A program made the translations under genes and the position numbers. The notes below the pieces were generated by a model. That model searched no databases. It had not been told where the DNA came from and was given only the letters and a program-made list of their open reading frames with translations. This document shows positions 1 to 7,102 of a stretch of DNA of 20,378 nucleotides, in pieces. Positions within the stretch are counted from its first letter, which is position 1. Every line of letters begins with the position of its first letter. The stretch covers positions 1-20,378 of the forward strand of contig JBPCVV010000030.1 of the NCBI GenBank assembly GCA_051010195.1. The letters are read 5' to 3'. This stretch comes from Anderseniella sp051010195. GTDB lineage: Bacteria > Pseudomonadota > Alphaproteobacteria > Rhizobiales > Aestuariivirgaceae.

Positions 1-15
1 AAAAGGGGAACTCAT

Positions 16-705
16 ATGAAAATCACATGGTTTGGACATTCGGCCTTCCGGGTCGAGTTCGATGACACAGTTATCCTGATCGACCCGTTCCTGTCCGGGT
101 CGCCAACCTTCGAGGGCAGCGTGGAAAATGCCACCTCGGGATGCACCCATGTGATTCTCACCCACGGCCACGACGACCACATCGGAGACACGGTTGATAT
201 CTGCAAGGCAACCGGCGCAACGCTGATCGCGGTTTATGAACTGGCCGTTCACCTGCACAATCAGGGGGTAGAAAATTTCGATCCGACCAATACCGGCGGC
301 GCGGTCTACCATTCAGACTTCATGTGCACCTTTGTAAGGGCTGATCATTCATCGTCTTCAGATGGCGTATATCTGGGCAATCCGTGCGGCATCATCATCC
401 GGCCGAACAAATCCGAAAAGCCGCTTTATCACATGGGTGATACCGACATCTTCGGGGACATGGCGCTGATTGCCCGCATTCATGAACCGGCCGTGGGCAT
501 TGTTCCCATCGGCGACCGGTTCACCATGAATCCGGTCACAGCAGCCATGGCGTGCCGCAACTTCTTCGACTTTGAGACCGTCATTCCCTGCCACTACGGC
601 ACATTTCCGTTGCTGGTGCCGGATGCAGAGCCCTTTGTCCAGGCCATGGGAGACGATGCCGGCAAGGTCAAGGTGCCGTTTATCGGCCAAACCCTGAACA
701 TCTGA
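16..705 (+). CDS. Metal-dependent hydrolase, UPF0173 / metallo-beta-lactamase fold
   Basis: A 229-residue cytoplasmic protein with no signal peptide or membrane segment. The metallo-beta-lactamase signature THGHDDH lies at residues 49-55 (His50, His52, Asp54, His55). Further likely metal ligands are His111 (ADH), Asp142 (GDTD) and His193 (PCHYGTFP). The beginning MKITWFGHSAF and the PCHYGTFP motif are characteristic of the UPF0173 (YtkL-like) family of about 225-240 residues, so the gene looks complete. The family is predicted to bind two metal ions and hydrolyse an unknown substrate; no physiological reaction can be assigned. An AAGGGGA ribosome-binding site 6-7 bases before the ATG at 16 supports the start. 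It lies upstream of gatC on the same strand, about 96 bases away, so cotranscription is possible but not shown. Confidence 0.9.
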   Translation: MKITWFGHSAFRVEFDDTVILIDPFLSGSPTFEGSVENATSGCTHVILTHGHDDHIGDTVDICKATGATLIAVYELAVHLHNQGVENFDPTNTGGAVYHSDFMCTFVRADHSSSSDGVYLGNPCGIIIRPNKSEKPLYHMGDTDIFGDMALIARIHEPAVGIVPIGDRFTMNPVTAAMACRNFFDFETVIPCHYGTFPLLVPDAEPFVQAMGDDAGKVKVPFIGQTLNI

Positions 706-733
706 TTTGCTGACTTCACGCCGCTGTCAGGCA

Positions 734-762
734 TTGCAGCCACAAGGGGACAATGGTATCAC
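734..762 (+). promoter_or_regulatory. Weak sigma70-like promoter candidate for gatCA
   Basis: TTGCAG at 734-739 and TATCAC at 757-762 are separated by 17 bases, ending 39 bases before the gatC start. Only 3/6 and 4/6 positions match consensus. The spacing and placement in the hydrolase-gatC gap are the main support. Confidence 0.25.
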
Positions 763-801
763 CCGTGGCAATTCAGCCACCGAATTGGAGAATAGCAGAT
801 C

Positions 802-1089
802 ATGTCTGTCGATCAGGCAACAGTGCGCCGCATTGCCCGGCTCGCCCGCATCCGTATCTCGGACAATGAGGTTCCGAAACTGGAAGGCGAACTGAATCAC
901 ATTCTCGGGTGGATCGAGATGCTTGAGGAGGTTGACACCGGCGATGTCGAACCGATGACGTCGGTGGTTGAAAACAGCATGCGCCTGCGTAAGGACGAGG
1001 TCACCGATGGCGGCTATCCCCAACGGGTGACCGGGAATGCGCCGGAAAGCGACGAGAATTTCTTCATGGTGCCCAAGGTCGTCGAGTAA
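802..1089 (+). CDS. gatC: Asp-tRNA(Asn)/Glu-tRNA(Gln) amidotransferase subunit C
   Basis: A 95-residue protein of usual GatC length. It begins SVDQATVRRIARLARI, and the central stretch ILGWIEMLEEVDTGDVEPM and C-terminal ESDENFFMVPKVVE are typical of GatC. In the GatCAB heterotrimer GatC wraps around GatA and stabilises it against GatB; the complex converts mischarged Glu-tRNA(Gln) and/or Asp-tRNA(Asn) to the amidated form in the cytoplasm. A GGAG stands 11 bases before the ATG at 802. gatA follows 58 bases downstream on the same strand, the usual CA order. gatB is not adjacent in this window. Confidence 0.96.
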   Translation: MSVDQATVRRIARLARIRISDNEVPKLEGELNHILGWIEMLEEVDTGDVEPMTSVVENSMRLRKDEVTDGGYPQRVTGNAPESDENFFMVPKVVE

Positions 1090-1147
1090 TTCCAGCGCCG
1101 AAGCCCGACCTGATCTCACTCCAGATATTTGAATTTGCGGAAAACCC

Positions 1148-2629
1148 ATGTCCGATCTTTTGAACCTCACAATTGCCCAGGCCCGCGATGCGTTGAGCAC
1201 GGGGCAATTCAAAGCCACAGAATTGACCGAAGCTTATATCAGTGCGGTGGAGGCAGCGCGTTCCCTGAACGCCTATATCGTGGAAACACCTGACAAGGCC
1301 CGGGAGATGGCGGCTGCAAGCGACGGGCGCATTGCCAAGGGTGAAGCCGGCCCGCTTGAAGGCATACCGTTGGGTATCAAGGACCTGTTCGCCACCGAAG
1401 GTGTCCACACCCAGGCCTGCAGTCATATTCTTGACCGGTTCAAGCCGGCATATGAATCGACAGTGACCGCCAACCTGTGGGCCGACGGCGCCGTCATGCT
1501 GGGCAAGCTGAACATGGATGAGTTCGCCATGGGCTCGTCCAACGAGACTTCATACTACGGTCCCGTAAAGAATCCGTGGCGGGCCAAGGGCTCCAATGCC
1601 GATCTGGTTCCCGGTGGATCATCCGGTGGCTCGGCTGCCGCTGTCGCGGCTCGAATTTGCGCCGGCGCTACTGCAACTGATACCGGCGGGTCAATTCGTC
1701 AGCCGGCCGCCTTCACCGGCACGGTTGGTATTAAACCGACTTATGGACGGGTCTCTCGCTGGGGCACGGTGGCATTTGCGTCTTCGCTGGACCAGGCCGG
1801 ACCCATCGCCCGCGACGTGCGTGACGCCGCCATACTGTTGAAGTCGATTGCCAGTGTCGACCCGCAAGACACTACATCCGTCGACATTGAGGTTCCCGAC
1901 TATGAAGCTGTTATTGGCAAATCCATAAAGGGAATGAAAATCGGCATTCCTGCCGAGTACCGCATGGACGGTATGCCCGATGACATCGAGGCCCTGTGGC
2001 AGAAGGGGATCGACTGGTTACGGGACGCAGGTGCCGAGATCGTCAACATCTCCTTGCCGCACACCAAGTATGCGCTGCCGGCCTATTATATTGTCGCGCC
2101 GGCCGAAGCGTCTTCAAATCTGGCTCGCTATGATGGTGTGCGCTACGGCCTGCGGGTGCCCGGCGACGACATTGTGGCCATGTACGAAAACACCCGCGCC
2201 GAAGGCTTCGGTGCTGAGGTGCGTCGCCGCATCATGATCGGCACCTATGTGCTGTCGGCCGGCTACTACGACGCCTATTACGTCAAGGCGCAGAAGGTGC
2301 GGACCCTGATCAAGCGGGATTTTGAGACATCCTTTGCAGACGGCGTGGATGCCATCCTGACCCCGGCGACGCCCTCGGCTGCCTTCGGCGTCGCGGATCA
2401 AGACATGAGTGCCGACCCGGTCAAGATGTACCTGAATGACATATTTACTGTCACGGTCAACATGGCGGGTTTGCCGGGCATTGCCGTTCCAGCCGGTCTG
2501 GATGCCAAGGGCTTGCCCCTGGGGTTGCAGTTGATCGGCAGACCTTTTGATGAATCGACACTGTTCCAGATCGGCAAGGTCATTGAGGACCAGGCCGGTA
2601 GCTTCCAGGCTGACAACTGGTGGTCATGA
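1148..2629 (+). CDS. gatA: Asp-tRNA(Asn)/Glu-tRNA(Gln) amidotransferase subunit A
   Basis: A 493-residue amidase-signature protein, the glutaminase subunit of GatCAB. It releases ammonia from glutamine, which is channelled to GatB for transamidation. The Ser-cisSer-Lys triad is visible: Lys78 in GIPLGIKDLFATEGV, the cis-Ser158 in PGGSSGGSAAAVAA, and nucleophile Ser182 in DTGGSIRQPA. The 24-residue spacing between the two serines matches characterised GatA enzymes. Length is normal for the family (about 480-495) and the reading frame is intact, ending in a TGA at 2627-2629. The ribosome-binding site is weak (GCGGAAA before the ATG at 1148), which fits translation together with gatC. No terminator-like hairpin was seen directly after the stop. 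Confidence 0.97.
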   Translation: MSDLLNLTIAQARDALSTGQFKATELTEAYISAVEAARSLNAYIVETPDKAREMAAASDGRIAKGEAGPLEGIPLGIKDLFATEGVHTQACSHILDRFKPAYESTVTANLWADGAVMLGKLNMDEFAMGSSNETSYYGPVKNPWRAKGSNADLVPGGSSGGSAAAVAARICAGATATDTGGSIRQPAAFTGTVGIKPTYGRVSRWGTVAFASSLDQAGPIARDVRDAAILLKSIASVDPQDTTSVDIEVPDYEAVIGKSIKGMKIGIPAEYRMDGMPDDIEALWQKGIDWLRDAGAEIVNISLPHTKYALPAYYIVAPAEASSNLARYDGVRYGLRVPGDDIVAMYENTRAEGFGAEVRRRIMIGTYVLSAGYYDAYYVKAQKVRTLIKRDFETSFADGVDAILTPATPSAAFGVADQDMSADPVKMYLNDIFTVTVNMAGLPGIAVPAGLDAKGLPLGLQLIGRPFDESTLFQIGKVIEDQAGSFQADNWWS

Positions 2630-2656
2630 GAAACTGACAACAAAATTGAAACTGAC
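2630..2656. repeat. 9-bp direct repeat GAAACTGAC, 18 bp period
   Basis: GAAACTGAC occurs at 2630-2638 and again at 2648-2656, just after gatA. The second copy overlaps the -35 element of the candidate promoter at 2646. Two turns of the helix (18-21 bp) would put both copies on roughly one DNA face, as for an operator, but a short chance repeat is equally possible. Confidence 0.3.
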
Positions 2657-2674
2657 CCAAGGTTTGTTTATGTT
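2646..2674 (+). promoter_or_regulatory. Sigma70-type promoter candidate for the secreted 131-residue protein
   Basis: TTGAAA at 2646-2651 (5/6 to consensus) and TATGTT at 2669-2674 (4/6) are separated by exactly 17 bases. It lies in the 95-bp gap after gatA and about 50 bases before the ATG at 2725, implying a leader of roughly 45 bases. It is the best promoter-like match among the gaps examined by eye. Confidence 0.45.
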
Positions 2675-2724
2675 CCCGGGGGGATTTAATTGGGGCAGGT
2701 TTTAACGGCAGGATTTTTCAAGGC

Positions 2725-3120
2725 ATGTATTCAGTTATGTTTCGGCTGACCGCAATGGCGATCATTGCATCAGCAACGGTAATGTTCGTGCCGCAGGGCA
2801 GCCCGATTTCGTCAACAGCGTTGGCTGCGTCCTGCAGGTCCTTGGCCAGTGAATTCAAGCGGAGGGGCAAACCCCGTTTCCTGCGCGTGGTCAACCGCAA
2901 CCGGTCAATCGCAAACTACTACAATTCGACATTGCGGCGATTGAAATCCGATGACGCGCCGACCAGGGCTGAGATGCGTAAGGCCTATCGTGTGACCCGC
3001 AAAAGTTGCTCGTCACGCAAGTGCCGTTCCGACGCAAGGTCCATTTACAATGCCGCGTTGAAGATTCATGCGTACAATCGCAGGTGGGTGAGGTCAGGTT
3101 GTTCAGGCACCCTCAGCTAG
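2725..3120 (+). CDS. Secreted basic hypothetical protein with four cysteines
   Basis: Unrecognised 131-residue protein. Residues 1-35 look like a Sec signal peptide: a hydrophobic stretch (LTAMAIIASATVMFV) ending in STALAA, with cleavage near residue 35-36. The mature part of about 95 residues is strongly basic (many Arg/Lys) and contains exactly four cysteines: Cys37, Cys95, Cys100 and Cys126. An even number in an exported protein suggests two disulfides. It has no membrane helix, enzyme motif or clear repeat. An AGGA sits 11 bases before the ATG, and a candidate promoter lies upstream, so it is probably its own transcription unit. Its cysteine spacing differs from the triplicated module in the PAN-domain protein of this window. 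Function unknown; a periplasmic role is inferred from the signal peptide only. Confidence 0.7.
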   Translation: MYSVMFRLTAMAIIASATVMFVPQGSPISSTALAASCRSLASEFKRRGKPRFLRVVNRNRSIANYYNSTLRRLKSDDAPTRAEMRKAYRVTRKSCSSRKCRSDARSIYNAALKIHAYNRRWVRSGCSGTLS

Positions 3121-3151
3121 GACATCTGTCCATGCCAGCAGGACCGGTGTC

Positions 3152-3406
3152 ATGCCAGGCGACCTGAAGCAACAGCCTTTCCTGTTGCTGGTCCTCAAGG
3201 TCATGCGTGTCATGTTATGGTCTTGCATTGCCGCCTTGCTGCTCGTCGGCGGCGGTATCTGGTATTCCATCACCAAAGTTCAAACCCGCGCCGTCGAGGA
3301 CTTTACAGGTGCAGACGTCTGGCTGTTTGCGTTCATCGCCGGTCTGGTCGTGATAAGCGGCCTGCTGCTGATTGGTGTCCACAGAATGCTCAGGCAAAAC
3401 GCCTGA
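3152..3406 (+). CDS. Small two-helix membrane protein, hypothetical
   Basis: An 84-residue protein with two predicted membrane helices, roughly residues 9-32 (LLLVLKVMRVMLW...AALLLVGGG) and 52-76 (VWLFAFIAGLVVISGLLLIGV). They are joined by a short polar loop carrying TKVQTRAVEDFTGAD. The ribosome-binding site AGCAGGA at 3138-3143 lies 8 bases before the ATG at 3152 and decides the start. It follows the secreted 131-residue gene by 31 bases and may be cotranscribed. The stop codon is inside a small inverted repeat, and the next gene converges from the other strand only 15 bases away. No family was recognised and no function can be given. Confidence 0.65.
   Translation: MPGDLKQQPFLLLVLKVMRVMLWSCIAALLLVGGGIWYSITKVQTRAVEDFTGADVWLFAFIAGLVVISGLLLIGVHRMLRQNA
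3390..3406 (+). terminator. Hairpin at the convergent gene junction
   Basis: TCAGGC (3390-3395), loop AAAAC, GCCTGA (3401-3406) form a perfect 6-bp stem that includes the TGA stop of the small membrane protein gene. It lies between two convergent genes but has no T-run on either side, so intrinsic termination is doubtful. Confidence 0.25.
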
Positions 3407-3421
3407 CCGGGTGTGCTCGTC

Positions 3422-4555
3422 CTACTTGCAGATCGCCTTCAGCGCTTTCCACTCCGCATCGCTAAGAATGGCCGGTTCGGTACCGCCGGGCCGCGGCTGT
3501 AACCGCGCGATGCGGTCATCTGTTCCCGGGTGGGTCGAGAACAGGTCGGTGAACGGTTCGATGCGCTTGCTGAATGACGTGCTGTCATCGGATTTCTTGC
3601 CAGTTCCGCTGCCGGTTTTCTTTTTTATCAGTCGCGTAAAAAACGTCTGTAGGCCGCGCGGATCCACCTTGGCTTTTTCCATGACCTCGATGGCGTATGC
3701 ATCGGCTTCCGCCTCCGCCGCCCGGCTGTAACGGAGTACGGCGAGAACCCCGGCGATGCTGCCAAGATTGTCCGCTCCCTGGCCGGCGGTAAACAGTGAT
3801 AACAGCATCTGCAATCCATAGACCCTGACAATGGCAGCTTCCGGGTGGCGCAATGCAACGTGTCCCAGTTCGTGGGCCAGCACGCCGGCAATTTCATCGG
3901 GGCTGCCGGCATTTTCAATCAGGCCGGCGCTGAACACCATGCGGCCCCCCGGCAACGCAAATGCATTGACCAGTTTTTTGTTTCCCGTTCTCCGGATATC
4001 AAACACTCGCAGGGAAAATGTCGGTGGGTTGTCGGCACCGGACACGATGCGTCTGGCAACCTTGTTGAGAGCATCCTGTCCAGCCGGTGCATCACAGCGC
4101 TTGGATGATTTAATGACTGATTTTTCCAGACCGTCCGCAAAAGAGTTGACGACCTCATCCGGGATGAAGCGGGCAAGCGCCTGGGGTGCGATAGCCAGTG
4201 TAGCGTATCCTGCAGCTGCTATGGCAAGCACGACGCCAACGGATATTGCCACGCCTCTCCAGAAACGCCGCCTGTGACCGCTGAGGATAGAAGGCGCTGC
4301 TGAAATCACGGTATCGGCGGCGCTGCCTTCGGGCAGTGTGAGCCGGCTACCATGGTCGCCATATAGCTTCAGCCGCAAGGCCTGGCCGGGTTTGCCGCCT
4401 GATACCAGTTCGACATTGTTCAGTGGCCATCGAACATCGGGGGCGCCGCCTTGGGAGATGACCAGCATGTCATGTCCGACCCGGACATGGACCAGCCTGG
4501 CCATGGCTGACTTGCCATCAAAAAATTCGGCATTGTGTGGTGCCGCGGCCATCAT
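3422..4555 (-). CDS. M48 family zinc metallopeptidase, membrane-anchored
   Basis: A 377-residue protein. An N-terminal domain (about 1-90) precedes one membrane helix (about 101-125, GVAISVGVVLAIAAAGYATLAIA). The C-terminal peptidase domain carries the zinc motif HELGH at 228-232; the third ligand is likely Glu281 in SRAAEAEADAYA. The upstream NAFALPGGRMVFSAGL (198-212) and downstream FSTHPGTDDRIARL (339-352) are hallmarks of M48 peptidases of the Oma1/BepA type, which act in membrane and envelope protein quality control. Substrate unknown here. Its ATG-ATG start follows immediately after the TAG of the DUF898 gene with no good ribosome-binding site, pointing to translational coupling and a shared operon. 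The second ATG (at 4552) is an equally possible start. Confidence 0.92.
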   Translation of the reverse strand: MMAAAPHNAEFFDGKSAMARLVHVRVGHDMLVISQGGAPDVRWPLNNVELVSGGKPGQALRLKLYGDHGSRLTLPEGSAADTVISAAPSILSGHRRRFWRGVAISVGVVLAIAAAGYATLAIAPQALARFIPDEVVNSFADGLEKSVIKSSKRCDAPAGQDALNKVARRIVSGADNPPTFSLRVFDIRRTGNKKLVNAFALPGGRMVFSAGLIENAGSPDEIAGVLAHELGHVALRHPEAAIVRVYGLQMLLSLFTAGQGADNLGSIAGVLAVLRYSRAAEAEADAYAIEVMEKAKVDPRGLQTFFTRLIKKKTGSGTGKKSDDSTSFSKRIEPFTDLFSTHPGTDDRIARLQPRPGGTEPAILSDAEWKALKAICK

Positions 4556-5719
4556 CTAAAACGCGTCCAGGTCGAGGGCATCGATAAGACCCTCTCCGCG
4601 TCTGTCGAGTTCGGCCTTGGACTGCTGAATGGCTGCGAAGTCTATGGCACCGTTTACACTGAGCCGTTCGACGAAGTACCGCATGACCCGTTGCTCCACA
4701 AATGGCTGCGCAATACCAAGGGTGAAAATGATCAATGCCATGTTGCCCAGCCACAATGTAATCAGGCTCCACGCTGTTGCGTAGAACTCAAAACCTGCTC
4801 CTGAAAACCGGGTGTACTGAGCGAAAAGGTTCAATTCCCGGGCCGTGTAGAATGACCAGATAGTTGAGCGAAGTGCAACATAGAGCAGATAGGCAACAAC
4901 TAGGCCCGCTATTATCGCCAGGGCGTTGGCGCCACCGCCATCACTGGATGCCGGGTTGTTGCTGTCCAGTGCGTCAAAAATCGAATTCAGTCCCTCAAGT
5001 GCACCGGAGGCGAACAACCAAATCGCCAGGCCGATGACGGCCACATAAGCCAGTGCTGTACTGAACCAGCACAAGGCATAGCGCGCATAGAGGGGGCCGG
5101 AACGGCCGCTGAAACTGAATGGTACGTTGCCGAAGCGCATGTCGTTGGTGATGTGTTCGGCGAGTATCAGGTTCATCGCCGGCGTGGACCATCCCAACGT
5201 CATTGGCGCCAGCAGCAGGGAGCCAAAGTATTTTCCGCTGTAGGATAAAGCTGAGCCGGGAAGTGCGCCGCGAATGCCGCGCCAGACGGTTCTGGACAGT
5301 CGATAGCGCCGCGCCCTGTAGATCGCAAAGCCGTAAAGTGTAACCAGTGCCAGTGCAACAACCAACTGGAAGGCCACCACGGGACCGCTTTCAGGACCGA
5401 AATACGCCGCCAATCCGACAGCAATCAGGGCCAGCGGCAAAAATACAACGGCCATGATGACGATAAACCCGAAAAACAGTTCCTTGCCGGTTCCTGTATA
5501 CTCCACCGGTTCGCCATTCACCTGCACGCTGGACCAGATATGGCGGCGGACCCTTGTTCTGGCCCAGAACCGGTAAAACGACAGCGTGATCAGGTTCAAG
5601 AAGAAGTTTGAGATGGCGATACCACCCAGTCCCTGGTGCGTGACGTACTCGATTCGCACTGGTTCTGCGCCTGGCGGAGAGTTTTCCGGTGACGACTGTC
5701 CGAACATGGGAGGGGGCAT
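4556..5719 (-). CDS. DUF898 / YjgN family polytopic membrane protein
   Basis: A 387-residue inner-membrane protein with several hydrophobic segments (about 82-107, 115-135, 163-185, 213-240, 264-285 and 315-338). The hallmark of DUF898 (YjgN) is at the N-terminus: FFLNLITLSFYRFWARTRVR (39-58), then W-S-S-V-x-V-N-G and YTGTGKELFFGF (74-85). A second related block, AEHITNDMRFGN, follows at about 187-198. The C-terminus is a short soluble acidic tail (GEGLIDALDLDAF). The ribosome-binding site AGGA lies 10 bases before the ATG at 5719. Biochemical function of the family is unknown. Direct fusion of its stop codon to the start of the M48 peptidase gene suggests the two proteins work together in the envelope, for example one presenting or regulating a membrane substrate; that part is inference. 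Confidence 0.88.
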   Translation of the reverse strand: MPPPMFGQSSPENSPPGAEPVRIEYVTHQGLGGIAISNFFLNLITLSFYRFWARTRVRRHIWSSVQVNGEPVEYTGTGKELFFGFIVIMAVVFLPLALIAVGLAAYFGPESGPVVAFQLVVALALVTLYGFAIYRARRYRLSRTVWRGIRGALPGSALSYSGKYFGSLLLAPMTLGWSTPAMNLILAEHITNDMRFGNVPFSFSGRSGPLYARYALCWFSTALAYVAVIGLAIWLFASGALEGLNSIFDALDSNNPASSDGGGANALAIIAGLVVAYLLYVALRSTIWSFYTARELNLFAQYTRFSGAGFEFYATAWSLITLWLGNMALIIFTLGIAQPFVEQRVMRYFVERLSVNGAIDFAAIQQSKAELDRRGEGLIDALDLDAF

Positions 5720-6113
5720 CTGGAAGAAGTCCTATTCGCTCTGAAAGCCGCTAAAACCATGGGGAATCAGCGCAAGCCTAGCGGAAAATTCAGTGTCGGC
5801 AACCGCCAAATCGGACGCCGCGCCGGTGTTGCAAATATGTCACACTTTTTAGAATTCTGCACGGGCGGCAACTTCTCGCCTTAATCGCGCTCAAATCAGG
5901 ATTATAAGAGATTGGTACCCGCTGAGGTAGCGATAACAGAGAATGATACAGTTAGTAAGTACTGTGCACTTAGCGGGTGATGTGGAAGTCAACAGGTATG
6001 CCAGGGGCGAAATAAATCCGATGAATGCAAGATCAACACGTAAGGACAAGGTGCCGAACAGGCACTTGACGGGAGGTCCGCAATACGCGCCGCGCCGTTC
6101 TTACTGTTGTTCC
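5720..6113. other. Divergent intergenic / leader region
   Basis: About 394 bases lie between the divergent DUF898 and Sel1-repeat genes if the latter starts at 6114. It carries the DUF898 ribosome-binding site at its left edge and an AT-richer stretch around 5836-5910 with a candidate promoter. The part from 5943 to 6113 is open in the Sel1 frame and could encode 57 extra residues. That extension is basic, is not conserved-looking and precedes an otherwise normal signal peptide, so it is taken as a leader. No tRNA, small-RNA-like terminator or strong inverted repeat was recognised. Confidence 0.5.
5881..5908 (+). promoter_or_regulatory. Promoter candidate upstream of the Sel1-repeat gene
   Basis: TATAAG at 5903-5908 (5/6 to the -10 consensus) has TTAATC at 5881-5886 sixteen bases upstream as a poor -35. 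Initiation near 5915 would give either a 28-base leader to the ATG at 5943 or a leader of about 200 bases to the ATG at 6114. Confidence 0.3.
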
Positions 6114-7016
6114 ATGGGTGGGATGGGTCAGCAGGCTAACAACGGTTTCGGTCTAACGAGATTGCGCGTAGCCGCCGGCGTTATGCTGGTGGCGAGTGTC
6201 GCCGTCTTGTCGTCGGGCCAGACATGGGCGCAGGCGCAACTGCCGCCCGGGTTTTATTCATTTGCGCCGAGCAAGCAGGAAGTGCCAGTTGGCCAACTGT
6301 CTCCTCAGGCCCAGGCAAACCTGGATGCTGCACTGGTGGCATACCGGGCAAAAGACTTCAGCGCATCACTGCCGTATCTCGATTTGCCGTCGAGCGAGGG
6401 AAGCATTCAGGCCAACTGGTTGTTGGCGCACATGTTCCGCAAGGGCCTCGGCGTTCCCGTTGATCAGGTAACAGCGTTCAAACACTACGATCGCGTTGCG
6501 CAAGACTATGTTGATCACAGGTCTGAAGTATCGGGCAACGAACGGTATTTCGTTCTGGATAGCCTGACCCGCATGGCCAACTACCTGCGCACCGGCAACA
6601 AGAAGGCTGGTGTCAGGAAAAATGTGAACAAGGCCCTGCATTATTACCAGACAGCGGCTTCGGCCGGCCATGCCGGTGCCCAGTATGGCTTCGGTCTCAT
6701 GTATCTGAACGGTGAAGGAGTTGCCCGCGACCGCTCATACGGCATGCGATGGCTCGGTACTGCCGCCCAGAAGCGCTATGCGCCCGCGGCCGCCCGCTTG
6801 GGAGACATTTACAATGACGGTGGCGACAAGGTCCGCGCGCTGGTGTGGTACAAGATCGCCGCTGATACCGCCGGTGGATCACTCAATCGGAAAATAGCGA
6901 AGAAAAACAAGGCCCTGTTGTCTAAAGTCAGTCAGAAGAATCTGAATGAGGCGAACCAGCTTTACTCAAAGTGGTCCAGTCGTTTTCCAGTGCGCACCCG
7001 GCAGGCGCAAAACTAA
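6114..7016 (+). CDS. Secreted Sel1-like repeat (TPR-family) protein
   Basis: With the ATG at 6114 the product has 300 residues. Residues 1-41 form a signal peptide with a hydrophobic core VAAGVMLVASVAVL and an AQA cleavage site before QLPPGFYSF. The mature protein has Sel1-type alpha/alpha repeats: one around IQANWLLAHMFRKGLGVPVD followed by a divergent segment, then NKALHYYQTAASAGHAGAQY with YGFGLMYLNGEGVARDRSYG, then RWLGTAAQKRYAPAAARLGD and RALVWYKIAADTAGG. Sel1 repeats are protein-interaction scaffolds, in alphaproteobacteria often in envelope or signalling proteins; the partner here is unknown. The frame stays open back to an ATG at 5943, and an ATG at 6123 also exists. 6114 was chosen because it places a normal signal peptide at the N-terminus, although no start has a convincing ribosome-binding site. 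The gene converges on xthA. Confidence 0.8.
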   Translation: MGGMGQQANNGFGLTRLRVAAGVMLVASVAVLSSGQTWAQAQLPPGFYSFAPSKQEVPVGQLSPQAQANLDAALVAYRAKDFSASLPYLDLPSSEGSIQANWLLAHMFRKGLGVPVDQVTAFKHYDRVAQDYVDHRSEVSGNERYFVLDSLTRMANYLRTGNKKAGVRKNVNKALHYYQTAASAGHAGAQYGFGLMYLNGEGVARDRSYGMRWLGTAAQKRYAPAAARLGDIYNDGGDKVRALVWYKIAADTAGGSLNRKIAKKNKALLSKVSQKNLNEANQLYSKWSSRFPVRTRQAQN

Positions 7017-7070
7017 GCCTGCCGTATTCGCTGTAGGCTGCAATGGCAGCAGCATCGTCGCAAACGTTGC

Positions 7071-7102
7071 ATAGGCTCAGACCTTTACAGGCCTGGGCCT
7101 AT
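7071..7102 (+). terminator. Long hairpin between convergent Sel1 and xthA genes
   Basis: ATAGGCTCAGACC (7071-7083) can pair with GGCCTGGGCCTAT (7090-7102) across the loop TTTACA: 13 positions with one G-U wobble and one A-C mismatch. It follows the Sel1 gene stop by 54 bases and includes the xthA stop codon (7099-7101). The plus-strand side is followed only by ATTTCG, so it is a weak intrinsic terminator at best; it may serve as a bidirectional barrier or 3' mRNA stabiliser. Confidence 0.45.

Noticed and set aside
802..2629. Missing gatB next to gatCA considered as evidence of an incomplete complex
   Set aside because: In many alphaproteobacteria gatB is not adjacent to gatCA, so absence from this window means nothing.
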